From NCBI RefSeq assembly GCF_008831285.2, contig NW_022205108.1, positions 1-64,000 of the forward strand: a stretch of DNA of 64,000 nt, read 5' to 3'. Source of the stretch: Nymphaea colorata (Eukaryota > Streptophyta > Magnoliopsida > Nymphaeales > Nymphaeaceae). The notes beneath the pieces were generated by a model. That model was not told where the DNA came from. It did no database searches and saw only the letters and a list, made by a program, of their open reading frames with translations. The translations under genes and the position numbers were made by a program. Shown here one piece after another: positions 1 to 11,600 of this stretch (positions within the stretch are counted from its first letter, which is position 1; each line of letters opens with the position of its first letter).

Positions 1-88
1 CCCAACCCCAACCCCAACCCCAACCCCAACCCAACCCCAACCCCAACCCCAACCCCAACCCCAACCCCAACCCCAACCCCAACCCCAA
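1..88. repeat. C4A2 telomere, left chromosome end
   Basis: About 15 tandem copies of CCCCAA run from the first base to about position 88 and then stop abruptly at unique sequence. The C-rich strand reads 5' to 3' inward, as expected for a true left end, so the window starts at a natural chromosome terminus. One repeat near 30-34 is CCCAA, one C short. That may be a real variant or a sequencing error. This repeat is the Tetrahymena/Paramecium type, not the C4A4 of spirotrichs. Confidence 0.97.
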
Positions 89-270
89 ATCTTCAATTAA
101 AATATATTTATTAATCAGGATCCATTTATATCTATCCCTTTGAGTTACTGTCCTTTAATAAAAGAGAAAGTGGGGAAGTTTCCAGCCGACCCCATGGTGG
201 ATACTGGAGTTGTGTTGATGGTGGATATTGACATTTTTGCAAGGTTTTGAGGGTTATAAATAAGATTTAT
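89..270. promoter_or_regulatory. subtelomeric spacer and presumed promoter of the first gene
   Basis: About 180 bp of unique, moderately AT-rich sequence lie between the telomere and the first ATG. I see no gene, no subtelomeric repeat family and no clear motif. By position it must carry the promoter and 5' UTR of the glutamate dehydrogenase gene. Confidence 0.4.
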
Positions 271-1770
271 ATGATCAACAACATCCTCAAGCGGTCAGCC
301 TTACTGACGCACCCCACCAGGTATTCCTTCGCAGCCGGCGCCACCTTCCTCAAGATGGTCGAAAGCTTCTTCGACCGCGCTGCCGTCCACACCGGCATCC
401 GCACCGACGTCCTCAACTTCTACAAAAAGGCAGAGAACGTCGTCAAGTGCAGCATTCCACTCATCAGAGGTCCAATTTCCCTATCCAGACAACGGCACCC
501 TTGAAACCATCTCCGCTTACCGATGCCAGCATAAGACCCATAAATTGCCCACCAAGGGAGGAACCCGCTACGCTGAGAATGTGGATATTTAAGAAGTAGA
601 GGCGCTCGCCTGCCTCATGTCCATCAAGTGCTCCATCGTCAACCTCCCCTACGGAGGCGCCAAGGGAGGAATCTGCATCAACCCCCGCAAGTATTCTCCT
701 CGCGAGGTTGAGACACTCACCAGACAGTACTCCGTTCGCCTCGCCAAGAAGAACTCGATTGGAGCCGCCGTGGACGTGCCGGGACCCGATGTGGGCACTG
801 GCGAAAGGGAAATGAGTTGGATGAAATCAACATATCAAGCATTCTACGGATATAGGGACATCAACAGCGATGCCGTCACCACTGGCAAATATCTCAACCA
901 GTTCGGTATCAGCGGAAGGACTGAATCCACAGGATTGGGTGTCTTCACCTGCGCCAAACAGCTCCTCAATAATGAAAAGATTGCCAAGAAGCTCAAGATC
1001 AACACAGGATTGAAGGGAAAGACCCTCATCATTCAGGGATTCGGAAACGTCGGCTACTGGGCAAGCAAATACTTCACTGAGGAAGGCTCTAAGTTGGTCG
1101 GAGTCGCCGAACATGACGGCAGCATCTACAATCCTAATGGAATTGACTACCAGGCTCTCAAGGACTACATCGTCCAGAACAAGGGCGTCAAGGGCTTCCC
1201 CGATGCCGAATACTTCGAAAAGGAGGACGCTATCTACAAGCCATGGTATTTTCTATCTAATATAGCGACATCTTCATCCCGCCGCCCTTGAAATGTCAAT
1301 CAACGGCAACAATGCCATCGTTTTGAGTGCAAGATCGTCGTGGAGGCTGCCAACGGACCCACCACCATTGAGGGCGAAAAGATTTGCCTTGCTAAGGGAT
1401 CAGGTTCCTGCCTGACGTGCTGTGCAATGCTGGAGGTGTGGCAGTCAGCTATTTCGAGTGGCTGAAGAACCTCGAGCACGTCAATCCCGGAAGGATGTCC
1501 CGCAAGTGGGAGGAAAAGACCAAGAACAACCTGCTCGACGTCATCAACGAGGCCACCGGACTCTCGATCAACAAGGAAGACCTGCTCAAGGGTGCCACTG
1601 AGAAGGACATCGTGCATGCCGGTATTGAGGAGGTGATGACCCAAGCCACCAAGGAAGTCATTGACATCTCGCTCGCTCGCAAGGTGGACTTGAGGACAGC
1701 TGCCTACATCAGCGGAATCACCAAGATCCATGAATTCTACACCCTCTCAGGCATTCCTGGCTGCGAATGA
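271..1770 (+). CDS. glutamate dehydrogenase (Glu/Leu/Phe/Val family), frame-disrupted
   Basis: This enzyme would deaminate glutamate to 2-oxoglutarate, probably in mitochondria: the ATG at 271 opens a short basic leader (MINNILKRS). Family landmarks are clear: the substrate-site stretch NLPYGGAKGGI, the following VDVPGPDVGTGEREM, the Rossmann turn IQGFGNVG, and CDIF followed by PAALE and NGPTT. The end is GCE-TGA at 1768-1770. A 20-nt intron at 1246-1265 restores KP-C-DIF. Besides this intron the frame must change near 455-475 and again near 1285, 1315 and 1405. The last three each look like one missing base (for example CCC written as CC). It is either a decaying terminal copy or, more likely, a correct gene with consensus errors near a chromosome end. 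In-frame TAA/TAG stand where Gln is expected. Family assignment is secure; intactness is not. Confidence 0.85.
1246..1265 (+). other. 20-nt intron in glutamate dehydrogenase
   Basis: GTATTTTCTATCTAATATAG, GT...AG, exactly 20 nt. Removing it joins 'AIYKP' to 'CDIFIP', the conserved glutamate dehydrogenase order. It is the first of a large set of 20-nt introns in this window. Confidence 0.85.
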
Positions 1771-1833
1771 TTGAAGCCCATCTATTCATCCATTATTATC
1801 TACACATCTAATATCAATACTTATTTCAGGAGG

Positions 1834-2670
1834 ATGTTTATCACTGCTCAACTGAGAGAAACAAACAAGAAGGTCAAAATATAGGGCATCAATAGTTACG
1901 CTGAGTTCATCGCCAAGATAAAGGCCACCTTCAAACTGCAAGAAGAGGAGATCACCTTCTACTACTATGAGGATAATGAGAGGATTGATGTTGATAATGA
2001 CGACAGTTTTGAGTGCTATAAATAGGAAGTGAAGAAGCCAAAGATCATCATCAAACTGCCTGACGAGGATTTTCTCAACCAAAGCTTTTTCTAGAAGTCC
2101 GCAAAGTCCAACAATGAATCAGCAATACTGTCCAAACTGAGTGAGGAAAGCACAGTCCCCGCATAGATCAAACGCGAAACCAGTTTCAAAAAAGAAAATA
2201 AGACCGAGCTCAAACCAGAGCAGACAGTACCTGCTAGCCAGGAGGCGAAGGTGGAATAAAAGGCCAACTTAACAGTGCATAAAAACATCAAATGCGAGCA
2301 CTGCAAGTCATAGGTTGTGGGGGTACGATGGAAATGCCTCGATGAATTCGATATTGACATCTGCAACAGGTGCTATGAATCAAAAGTCCACAAGCCGTCG
2401 CACACCTTGCTGAGGATAGAAACCGAAGACTACCTCTCCAAGCTCAACTATATAGACTCCATTTACAAACTGTTCAATCCCAAGTTCGAAGAGGGACCCT
2501 CCACGCCCGACCAGCCAGTCAAACCGTGGATCAAAGAAGAAGATATCCTCGAGAGCAACCCCGAAGCAGTCAAGTAGATATGGAACGCCTCCAGGGACTT
2601 GGCTGAGAAGGTGGCGAGAGATTACGATAGCTGGGAGAAGGAGTGGGAGGCCAAAGGCTCAAAAGCGTGA
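1834..2670 (+). CDS. PB1 and ZZ-type zinc finger protein (p62/NBR1-like)
   Basis: A 278-aa open frame with TAA/TAG read as Gln. Residues about 1-80 look like a PB1 fold: a basic start (RETNKKVKI) and an acidic loop (EDNERIDVDNDDSFEC), the pattern that lets PB1 domains bind each other. A charged linker follows, then a ZZ zinc finger around residues 155-200: IKCEHCKS, WKCLDEFDIDICNRCY and the H-x3-H of HKPSHTL. PB1 followed by ZZ is the architecture of selective-autophagy receptors such as p62 and NBR1, though no LIR motif or UBA domain is obvious here. It starts 64 bp after the glutamate dehydrogenase stop and has no intron. Domain calls are strong; a role in autophagy is inference. Confidence 0.75.
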
Positions 2671-2758
2671 TTTGTGCAACAGAGCATGATTATTAGTCTG
2701 ATATAAGCAAGATTAAGATTTGCATTAATTTTTATTAATAAACTGTTAAATCATCGGC

Positions 2759-3649
2759 ATGAACGAGGAACTCAAGCGCATCAAATCCAAGGACTTTACG
2801 CAAATAGACGAGAAGCTTTACGATGACCTGTCGAGAGCCGACAATTTGACATCAACTCTGACTCAGCTCTCGGACTTCCAAAGGTTTTTGATGGAGCAGA
2901 TCACCAGTCTCAACCAAAATCCCCAGAATAACACCTCGCGCCTCATCGCCAACAGCATCGCCAGAAACTTCGACCACCTCAAGGAATCTCTCGTCAAATG
3001 CTCCAGGATCAAATAGAAATGCGAAAAGTCCAAGATTACCACTTTGAAGGACCAACTTACTTCGCTTCGCTAAGAGCTCAAATAAGCAAAAAATGCCATC
3101 AAGAGACAAGTCAAATAGGCTGGATCCAAGAGCAGCGAAATAGTTGGAGCATTCATGCAAGACATGCTTGCAAAACTCGAAAAGTAGAGAAAGAAAAATG
3201 ACTAACTGGCCTAAAAATATCAGACAATCTTAGATTAAAACCAGCAGCTCAAGCAGGAAAACTAAAAATTGAAAAAAGCAACAGCTTTGGAAAGCAAGAA
3301 AGAGGTTCAATTTATGCCGTCCAAGGTGTATACTGAGTTTAATTACCAAACACCTCTAAAATAAACGAACTTTATGGAAAAAGCCAACTCGAATTTCGTA
3401 TCTAGAGATGAAGGATGGAAGGTAACTCGAAACCACATTTCAGAAGGCCTACAGAACGATCCTATCGAAAAAAGAAGCAACTCCTTAAAGAGGCAAACAT
3501 CTAACCATGAGTTATCGAGAAAATCACATATAAACTGCTTACGAGATAAGGAGAACGAAAGCCTTGCCTTGAAGAGCAAAGGAGTGGTCTTTGAAGAACT
3601 GAAAAGAGGAAAATCGAAGCAAAAGATCAAACTTTTCAGCATGATTTGA
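2759..3649 (+). CDS. coiled-coil protein, unknown
   Basis: A 296-aa frame that standard-code translation breaks into several pieces. With TAA/TAG as Gln it is continuous from ATG 2759 to TGA 3647-3649. The first 140 residues have leucine and charged heptad spacing typical of coiled coils (ELKRIKSKDFTQIDEKL; LKDQLTSLRQELKQAKNAIK). The rest is Lys/Ser/Asn-rich and probably disordered. I recognise no catalytic motif. It ends 45 bp from the stop of the convergent NOC4-like gene. It could be a cytoskeletal or basal-body component, but this is only a guess from composition. Confidence 0.7.
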
Positions 3650-3694
3650 TACTAAGTTATTTTTTATGGATCATTAATCATTTATCAAGAGTGC

Positions 3695-4929
3695 TCAAAT
3701 GTAATCTTCGAAAGCTGGAATTTTAAACTATAGTTCTCCATTTTCTAGTGATTCGGCCAAAGATGCCATCTTGGCCTCGTTGAGGGCCCTACAATCGATC
3801 TGGCCGAACTATTCGATCTACAAATAGTCGATTTTATTCATGTTTTTGGAGAGCTCCTGCACCAATACCCGAATTTTGTGGTTGTAGTGGTACTTCAGGA
3901 CCTTGAGTTCGGGGATTAACGGAAGCTCGTCAAGAAGTTTTCGATGCTTTTTGGCCAGATTGACGATGAAGGAGAGACTCCAGAAGGCGAATTAGCTTTA
4001 TTATCCTGGCAGCTGGCGGATCAAGAGATGAGCGAACGTGCTGATCGTCTTAAATGGCACGCGTGAAGAGCGAAGAGCAGCTTCAAGAAGCTTGAAAAAA
4101 CGACGGCTGTTTGGCAACTCATAGATAGAATAGCCACCCTCGCGCTGCCTGACTAATCTTTCAAGTTTTGGGTAAAATTCTTCTAGCTATAGGCCATACT
4201 TCCCCACCAGCAAGAAGATGCATGATAGAACTTAGATCTGCAGTGAAGAATCGTTGGCAAAGCGATCGATGCAGTTGTTGGAAAGGATTAGCGGGTTCTG
4301 AAGCTTTGACAAAACTTTCTCTCCAAGGTTGTGGTAGATATTATGAAGAAGCTCCTTAGAAACTTTAGAATTGGCAAGAGTGGTGATCAGCAACTTTTGG
4401 AAACCTGAATTAAAAAATCTCTACTTTTTTTGTAGGGCGCATGAAGGTCTTCAGGAAGATTGAGTTCGCTAAAGCGAGGAAGGTCAATCAAAATCTTTAC
4501 GATTAATTCTACCTTCCCCTCATCTTCCTTTTCATTCAGAATAGCCAATTTCTCAAATGCGTTTATCATTAAGTTGGCAGGCCATTCTGACAAATCTCCT
4601 TCATTCTCAGAGATGATATCTATGAATTTTTCAGTCAGAGTATCCTTTTGGCTGGAAATACTGAAAACCTGAGAAAGCAGCTAAAATGCTTCACTGTCAG
4701 GCTGGTTCAAGCATATCTAGACAACAGGAGTAAAGATGGCTTGCAGTTTGTTATCCCTAAACTTGCTGATTTCTGGTCCTTGGTCAAAGGACTTCATAAG
4801 TTCCACGATGGGCTTGAAGGAGCGAGCTTGGAGCGTGCCTAGTGCGATCGTTATTGCTTCGTTGAGGAGGTTGATTTTGGAGGGGTGTTTGGCGATCAAC
4901 TTGCATAGTTGATTTATCTTTTCGCTCAT
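3695..4929 (-). CDS. NOC4-like nucleolar complex protein (CBF/MAK21 domain)
   Basis: A 404-aa protein made of two exons joined by a 20-nt intron (4405-4424). Its C-terminal half matches the CBF/MAK21 pattern of NOC4, the partner of NOP14 in nuclear export of 40S precursors: a phenylalanine-rich FFKLLEAALRSS block, then FKTISTFAHLLIRQLPG and FWSLSFIVNLAKKHRKLL, resembling the RFFxLLDxxLxS ... FIYNLLKRHP order of NOC4. The N-terminal half is helical and repeat-like (KINQLCKLIAKHPSKINLL). Length is a little under the roughly 500 aa of human NOC4L. The ATG at 4929 lies about 50 bp downstream of the stop of the neighbouring gene on the same strand. The domain family is fairly sure; NOC4 rather than another CBF protein is probable. 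Confidence 0.65.
4405..4424 (-). other. 20-nt intron in the NOC4-like gene
   Basis: On the minus strand GTAGAGATTTTTTAATTCAG, exactly 20 nt, GT...AG. Without it the frame hits TGA four residues later; with it the CBF-domain frame continues to the end of the gene. Confidence 0.85.
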
Positions 4930-4979
4930 ATATTACTATTATAATAGAGATGGGAATACTTAAAAATATAAAATTAGAT

Positions 4980-6721
4980 TCATTTCTGCCTCTGGGAACT
5001 CGTCACGAGTATCTTCTACCGCAACAGCCGCTTAGAAGACTAGACTGCAGCCATTTGAACCGATTGCTTCATCTGCTGCGGAATCTATCTTGGCTCAGGG
5101 TTCATTGGAAGGAATGACTGATAACCGAAATTGCGTGGAGAACGTGAAGTGGCTGGGGAATGTGGATTTGGAGTCACGTAATTGACGTGGATGTTCTTGG
5201 GGTAGAATTATTGGGGCTTTGGAGAGATAGGCGTGGAATATACGTAGTTGGGAGTTTGAGGAGTGGGCATATAGTCTTGAGGAATGAGCTAGTTTCCATA
5301 GCTATTCAGCTGGTAATGCTGTCTCAGCTTTTTGTTTTCAGCCGTGCCTAGCTTGTGGATGTTCTGCTGGTATTTGAGCTTATCTTCCTATACATAGTCG
5401 TTCCCTCTATTCTTTGCCTATTTTGCATTCTGCTCCTACTTGCTCATGAAGGAAATCTTGATGTTGCCTGATAAAGAAATCGATCTTGATTTTCTATTGT
5501 CGCTCTTTTCCTCGATGATGTTTTGCTGGCTTGAGCTTTTGACCGTGTTCGGTTGAGTCGCGAATGGGTTATGGGAATGAGGCCGAACATAGTTAGGGTC
5601 TCGCTTCTAGAGGTGGTTAGACTGCTTCAGCACGAGAGGGATTGGCTGGATGTTGATGTGCTTCGTTTAGGGAACATGAAACTTGATGCTTGGTGTAAAT
5701 TGGTGAGAGACTGGGGAAGGAGGGTTTACAGTGGGAAGTTGATGCTGCATTTGCATATTTTATGGCTGGACCACGATGTAATTGTGCTGGTTAAACTCGT
5801 ATTTAAAATTGCCGCCGATTCCGCCAATAGCGAGATGGTGCGGTTGTGATTTGCTATTAACTAGTTCCTTATTCCCCTTACCCCTATCACTATGCTTACT
5901 CATTTTACTCTAAGTGGTGAGAAAGTTGTTTTACCTTCTTGGCTTTTTGTGATCTGTAAGCTGCTCTTTGATGGGAGTAGCAGGCGTGAGTGCATACTCA
6001 TTCGTTGCAAATATCAAATTTTTTGATGATTGCACTTGCTTTATTGGAGTCCTGAATTGTGCCTATGGAGTCACAACGTAATCATGGTTTTTGGCCAATG
6101 GCTTTATAGGCGTTATTGTTTCTTTCGCATATACAGGCTTGATAAAATGAATGTTGTTAGGAGATAACTACTTACTGGTTTTTTACTAACGACCGTGATT
6201 TTTGCTGTTCAATGACCCAGTCGACTCTAGCTGAAAGGTAAAGCTGTCCATTTTAGAGTTTGCCCTTAAAGGCGCATTCTGGAAGGCTAAAAAACGTAAG
6301 ATTTTTGAAAAAACTGTTCTTTTTACTTTTACTACGATGTTGGAGTAAACTTAACTAAGCTTCTCTAATCCCATCATTAGAAGATGGTTCTGCTTGTTAA
6401 AGTATGGCTTATGCCTAGATTGAGTCTGTAGATATGGCGAGTAGACTGACTGCCGTTCTTACTTCAATTTCTAGAATGCGCCTTTCATGAGGCTGTATCT
6501 TTTGCTTCTGATCTTATCTTCCCAGTGCGGGCCAAGCAAGTTCTTTTTCTGAAAGATACTCTTGATCCAGCCAAGGATGATCTCACCGTCAGAGCGACTA
6601 TTCTGCAAAAATTACGCCATTATGGGTTTTGATCTGCTATTAGGGGCCAAATTTTTCTAATGGCTGCCTTTTTCCAGTGAGTTTCTATCAGAAATTGTGT
6701 GTATCTCTTGATGGTCCCCAT
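4980..6721 (-). CDS. Gln/Pro/Ser-rich protein, unknown
   Basis: From ATG 6620 to TGA 4980 there is a continuous 546-aa frame using many TAA/TAG codons as Gln. The first 100 residues are compact and basic (GEIILGWIKSIFQKKNLLGPHWEDK). The remainder is low-complexity, rich in Q, P, S, N and H, with repeated TP motifs (TPATPIKEQ, PTPQTPNY), the look of a disordered phospho-regulated protein. An upstream frame from ATG 6721 (MGTIKRYTQFLIETHWKKAA) joins it if one base is missing near 6628 (CCC for CCCC), giving about 580 aa; I favour that longer form. No family recognised. Spacing to the NOC4-like gene is 50 bp. Confidence 0.6.
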
Positions 6722-7128
6722 GATAAAAAGTTTGATATTCGGTAATGTGCTGTTATTGATGATTAACAAATGAAATTTTTCGAACCGGATTCGGTTTGGG
6801 AAGTTGAATGTAAAGTTCAGAAAGCATGGGTACGGCTTCCATTGTTTATGCTTATGTTTCACCCTTTTTATTTTTCTCTATTGCTACCTTATACATTATT
6901 ATTAATTTACCAAGAAAAAATGCAGCTTACCAACCCAGAAGGCCAAAAAATATATAATTTTGATTATGATTTGAAAAAGAAAGCAAAAGGAATCACCTAT
7001 GAATGAACTTTGGACTTTTGGTTTTGTTTTTGTCTATAGATCTTTTGTGGATATTTCAAGCAAGCCTCAAAAGTTTGGATTTAAATGATCAAAGCTACCC
7101 AATTTAAAAAGTATAATAATTAATAGCG
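6722..7128. promoter_or_regulatory. divergent intergenic region
   Basis: About 400 bp of AT-rich DNA between two divergently transcribed genes. It is expected to hold both promoters. A 78-codon plus-strand frame (6770-7006) lies inside it but has no supporting feature. No repeat or RNA gene was seen. Confidence 0.35.
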
Positions 7129-8651
7129 ATGATCTGCTACTTGGTTTTAATCTTGCTGGCAACGCTATCGAACACGCAGAACAATCCTCCTTTTGCTGAC
7201 CCGCACTGCATCAACGTTCAAAAAGACTCAAACATCTGCGTCTAATGCCAATCTTACTACTACTTGGGAAGCGACTCGATCTGCCACCCATGCGCCTAGC
7301 ATTGCAGAAAATGCCTATCGCCCAGCCAGTGTCTCTAATGCGACCCCGGAAGATACGTCCAAGGGAATTCCTGCGATTTTTGCCCCTTCGCCAGCTGTAA
7401 ACGGTGCACTTTCACGGAATGCCTGGAATGCTTTTAATATCATCTGCTGATACAAGCAGAGGGGTCGTCTTATTGCTATAATTGCGCTAGACTTAATTGC
7501 GCAACCTGCCAGGAGAACGGAAATTGCCTCACTTGTCTCACAGGGTATTACCAATCTGGTCCCACCTGCATCGTCTGTCCTGATAAATGCTCCAACTGCA
7601 CATCTGGCACAGAATGCACCCGCTGTTTCGATGGATATTACCTTGCTTCATCCCCATCGAAGGATTGTCTTTCCTGTTCTGCATTCAACTGTCTTGCCTG
7701 CTAAAAGAATAAATGCTTTAGCTGTCTTGACGGTTTTCACCTGATGGGATCCTAGTGCATTAGCTGTTAGAAACCGCACTGCAAAGAATGCACAAAGGGT
7801 AATTGCATTTAGTGCCATACTGGCTATTATCTGGAGAGAAATGGAACACTTCTTTAATGCTCACCCTGCAGTAAAATTAATTGCATTAATTGCCAATCAA
7901 GTGGAAATTGCCTTCAATGCGCAGGTGGATATTACCCTGACAATGGAAAATGCATTACATGCAGTGTTCAGAACTGCTAATATTGCAACAAACTGGAATG
8001 TTTAAACTGCAGGCCAGGATTTTATTTGGATGATTCAACCTGCAAGCCATGCAAGATAAGCAATTGCAGCACATGTGACTCAGCTGGATCTTGCTTTAGC
8101 TGCATAGAGAGTCACTTCTTGATCGACAATCAATGCGAAAAATGCCCCATTTCCAATTGCAACATGTGTCGCGAAGACCTCAAGAGTTGCATCATCTGTG
8201 ATGATGGTTATTACCTATCCAATCAAAAATGCATTCAATGCTCCAACCAAAATTGCCAATCATGTTCCCCCATAACCGGCGAATGCCATGTGTGCATGAC
8301 CAATTATTACCTTTCCTAATCGAAGCACTGCGAGGTTTGCAAAGTCAAATATTGCAAGATATGCCAAGCAGAAAGTAAATGCTAAACCTGTAATGAAAAC
8401 TACTAGTCAAAAGATGAAGGAAAAAGATGTGATATGAAGCTTATGTATGTATAGAAGGACGATTTTCCTTGGTGGTTCTATACGCTAGTCACTGTTGCCG
8501 TCTCAGGTAAGGCATTTCTTACATAGTTATCGTTGTTTCACTGATTATCTATATCTATCGATTGTGGCTAAAGCGTAGCTTGGAGCGACCAGGCGCCCCC
8601 GGTTACAACTACGCTGAGCTTTCTGATCCCCAGGGTCGATAAATGATGTGA
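7129..8651 (+). CDS. cysteine-rich single-pass membrane protein with furin-like/GFR repeats
   Basis: A 500-aa protein with an N-terminal signal peptide (MICYLVLILLATLSNTQ), then a long extracellular array of CxxC modules of about 40-45 residues: C-x2-C...G-YY-L...C-x2-C-x3-NC-x2-C. At least ten modules are visible. A transmembrane helix follows (WWFYTLVTVAVSVIVVSLIIYIY), then a short cytosolic tail ending in an acidic NYAELSDP stretch. Ciliates have large families of such surface proteins. A 20-nt intron at 8507-8526 splits the transmembrane helix; without it the helix and tail are lost. TAA and TAG are read as Gln in several repeats. It may be a surface receptor or adhesion protein; ligand unknown. 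Confidence 0.8.
8507..8526 (+). other. 20-nt intron inside the transmembrane helix codons
   Basis: GTAAGGCATTTCTTACATAG, 20 nt. Its removal joins VTVAVS to VIVVSLIIY and makes one hydrophobic helix followed by a basic stop-transfer segment. Confidence 0.85.
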
Positions 8652-8693
8652 TTTGATTGATCATAAATTGAAAAGCAAATGTAAACACGCAGA

Positions 8694-11600
8694 TCATTCC
8701 GATTTCATCTTTCTGTCTTCTTTGAATTTCTTCTCAGCGTCTCTGAGCTCTTGCAGTGCCTTGGGGTATTCTTCTTGATTGAAAAGAGAAGGAGCGCCTT
8801 TATTAAAACATATTTACATTTGTTGATATACTCCAACATGTTGGCATTAGTTGTGATATGGATGCAGATTGTTGTCAAATTTTATCCTTTGATGGTAGAA
8901 AACGCTCTTTTAACGAACTCGTGTTCATAATATGAGCCGATACGTCTTGGGTATAAGAAAGTAATGACGCATTCCCTATATCATTATCATGAATACTTAA
9001 TCTTGAGGAAGTAATTGTCAGGTCCGAAGTCTTTTATTTATTAGGAAACGCCTCCTCCCAATCGAACGATAGTATTCTACATAAAGAAAAATGTACAATA
9101 AACTCTGGATCTTTGGGCTTGGTAGCTGCCTTATCAAAATGCAACTGGTTTCCTTCCAGATTCAGGTTTGCAGTTTCTTCAGGATATTTCTTTTTGAGAT
9201 AAAGGTAATAGATGGTGTTAATAGAATGGGGGGTGTTTTTTTCTTGCTGGAGGAGCTAATTGTATCTTTGGGAAAATTCCTTGACAAAGCTTGATCTAAC
9301 ATCAGACTTAATTTGGTTTTACAGCATAAGGAAGAAGTAAAGCCCTGAATGAATGCTCCTCTTGGCTATCCTATCAAGACTCTTTATTTCTTCCTACTTA
9401 AAAGCGTAGTTGGTAGAAGCTAGACGGACCAAGAGCTGATCGTACTGTATCTCGCTAATATCGTCCCTACGCTCTGCGAAATCAACAAGTTAATTGTAAT
9501 ACTCACGAGGATTGAGGCCAGGCTGGCTGATAATGAACTTAATGAATTCCATGTGGGTTTACATAGAGTAGAGTCCAATTCTTTTTCTGAATTCTTCGAC
9601 AACTTTTTCGCTAAATTTCTTATACTGATAGAAATTGTAGGTATTGCTATCGATGGCGCTTTGGCAAATGCCGACGAGGTCAATCTTGTCAAGGTTTTTC
9701 ACTTTTTCAACGAAGTTGTTGAGGATTTATGCCAAGATGCGTCGACCACAAGAGTGCCTTTGATGCTTGTAGAGCAGCAGATAGTTGTTGAGGTCTCTTG
9801 GGTGCGCATTACTAATGATCTCGATGATTCTCTTCTCATTCTCAATTAAAATATTCTCGAGATTGGTGTTGCTGAAGACAACGGTGAGAGTGCTCTGAGT
9901 TATTCTTTATATTTTGGGCGTGTATGTATAGTCCTTTATGTATTGGGCGCGGCTCCTCTCAATGAAGTTGAGGCTTTTTATTTTATCCAAACTCACATTT
10001 TCCAAGGATTTCTTTGTTAGGAATTACAACCGAAGAGCAGCAGAAATGATTTCTCCAGTTAGGCGTTGCCTGATAGGAGTGATCCGGTCAAGCTGGGACA
10101 GCAAATGTTTCAAGAGTGATCGATAATTAGTCTCTAAATTATATCGTTTATAGTTCCTCGTAATGTACTTTTCCATAACTGAAAGGAAGATGGGAATTGC
10201 CTCTGTCTCTGCCAGCACATCTAGCCTTGAAATTAAAGAGTGAATAATCTTAAAAAGAGATGATTCTGAATAGCTGTCAAGGGCTCCACCTATAGCTAGC
10301 CGATTATATTTATTGACCAAGTCAACGATGCAAGAAATACCCTTCTTGTGCTTGCTTTCCAGAACGGGGTGGACTTTGCGAACAGTAAGCTGGAGAAGTT
10401 GACGATTTAGTTCGGTGCGCTTGTTACTGAATTATTCTTGGTGGAAATAGTGAGAAATAAGGCTAGTGAAGTCTTCCAAAGTTATGGCTGCATCATGAGC
10501 CTGCACAAAAGCGTTGAAATTTTTGTTGTTTCGACTGCTTTCGTGAATGTAGCTAAAATAGAAGGCTCGATAGCTCAGTGGAAGGGCTTACGAGGATACA
10601 AAGGGATTAGGTATCTGGGTGAGTAGCTTTGAGAAGGCTTCATGGAAATCCTTTAATTAAAGACTGTATTTTGTCAACCTGCGACACAAGTCAATGAATT
10701 GCTGTGGAGTGGTGACGGTTTGGCTAACGCGTTCCTATACTTGTGCAAATACTGCTGCAGCTTCAGGACTTTCCTTAGCCATATGATGAGAGATAACGCC
10801 CAATTTGAAGAGAATCTCTTCTTTTAGTGATGCGACATCATACTGTTGCAATGAGCTAGCGAATGAAGAAATGTCAAAGCGACGGATGGCCAATTCATAG
10901 AGCAGGTTAGTGCTAACATGAAGTTAATGCTTCTTTATAATTTCGATAAGCTTGGACTTTAGTTGGCCTGAGAAGAAACCGTTGTTGACAAGGTTGTAAA
11001 TCTTGTGCCCGAGAGATTTAGATCTTGACGTATCAGAACTGCAGTAATTGCTATAGACGTTGAGAAAAGCAAAGAATTTTTATTGTTTGGCGCTTTCTAT
11101 GTTTTCGAGTGGAATTTTATCGGCAATGTAGCCGAAGATCTTGAAGACGGCATCAGGTTAGAGATCTGTCTATCCGTTATCGTGGATTTCAGCAAATACA
11201 TTATTGATAATTTCTTCGTAGATGCGGTAGAAGCCGTTGAATTTGCTATTGAAATCCCCTCGGATGATCTCGTATATGCTGTCTTCCTCGAGATCGGTGA
11301 TGTTGTCTGCCACTTTTTGAGTGATCAGCCTTACCAACGCAAACTAATCACCATCCATATCCAGAAACTACATTCTGTTCAAGCTGACTGCCACCTTCAC
11401 CAAGTCATGCAACTTTATCGAGCTTAGCTGCTCGGCCACTCGACGAAGAAGGACCTGGCGGATCTTACTCTCAACTGGAGTCAGTTCCGGTCGACAGGAC
11501 AAGCAGTAAAGCAAAAAGGAGGTTTGATTGTTGCTCAAAGGCACGCGTCCCTGAGCTACTCCATATTCTAAGATCTGCAATATTTTTCCTCCAACAGTCT

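Noticed and set aside
6770-7006. 78-aa hydrophobic plus-strand frame
   Set aside because: It lies in a divergent promoter region, lacks motifs and partly overlaps the probable 5' end of the minus-strand gene; open frames of this size are expected by chance when only TGA stops translation.
8875-9082. Alternative long frame ending at TGA 8875, and a separate 115-aa gene from an ATG at 9082
   Set aside because: Both are explained by one spliced gene: a 20-nt intron at 9077-9096 joins the upstream exon exactly to the 115-aa frame, removing a 200-bp same-strand overlap.
10565-10600. tRNA-like 5' end (GGCTCGATAGCTCAGTGGAAG)
   Set aside because: The D-arm consensus is followed by no anticodon stem, TΨC arm or matching 3' acceptor, and the segment is coding on the minus strand in the 1125-aa gene.
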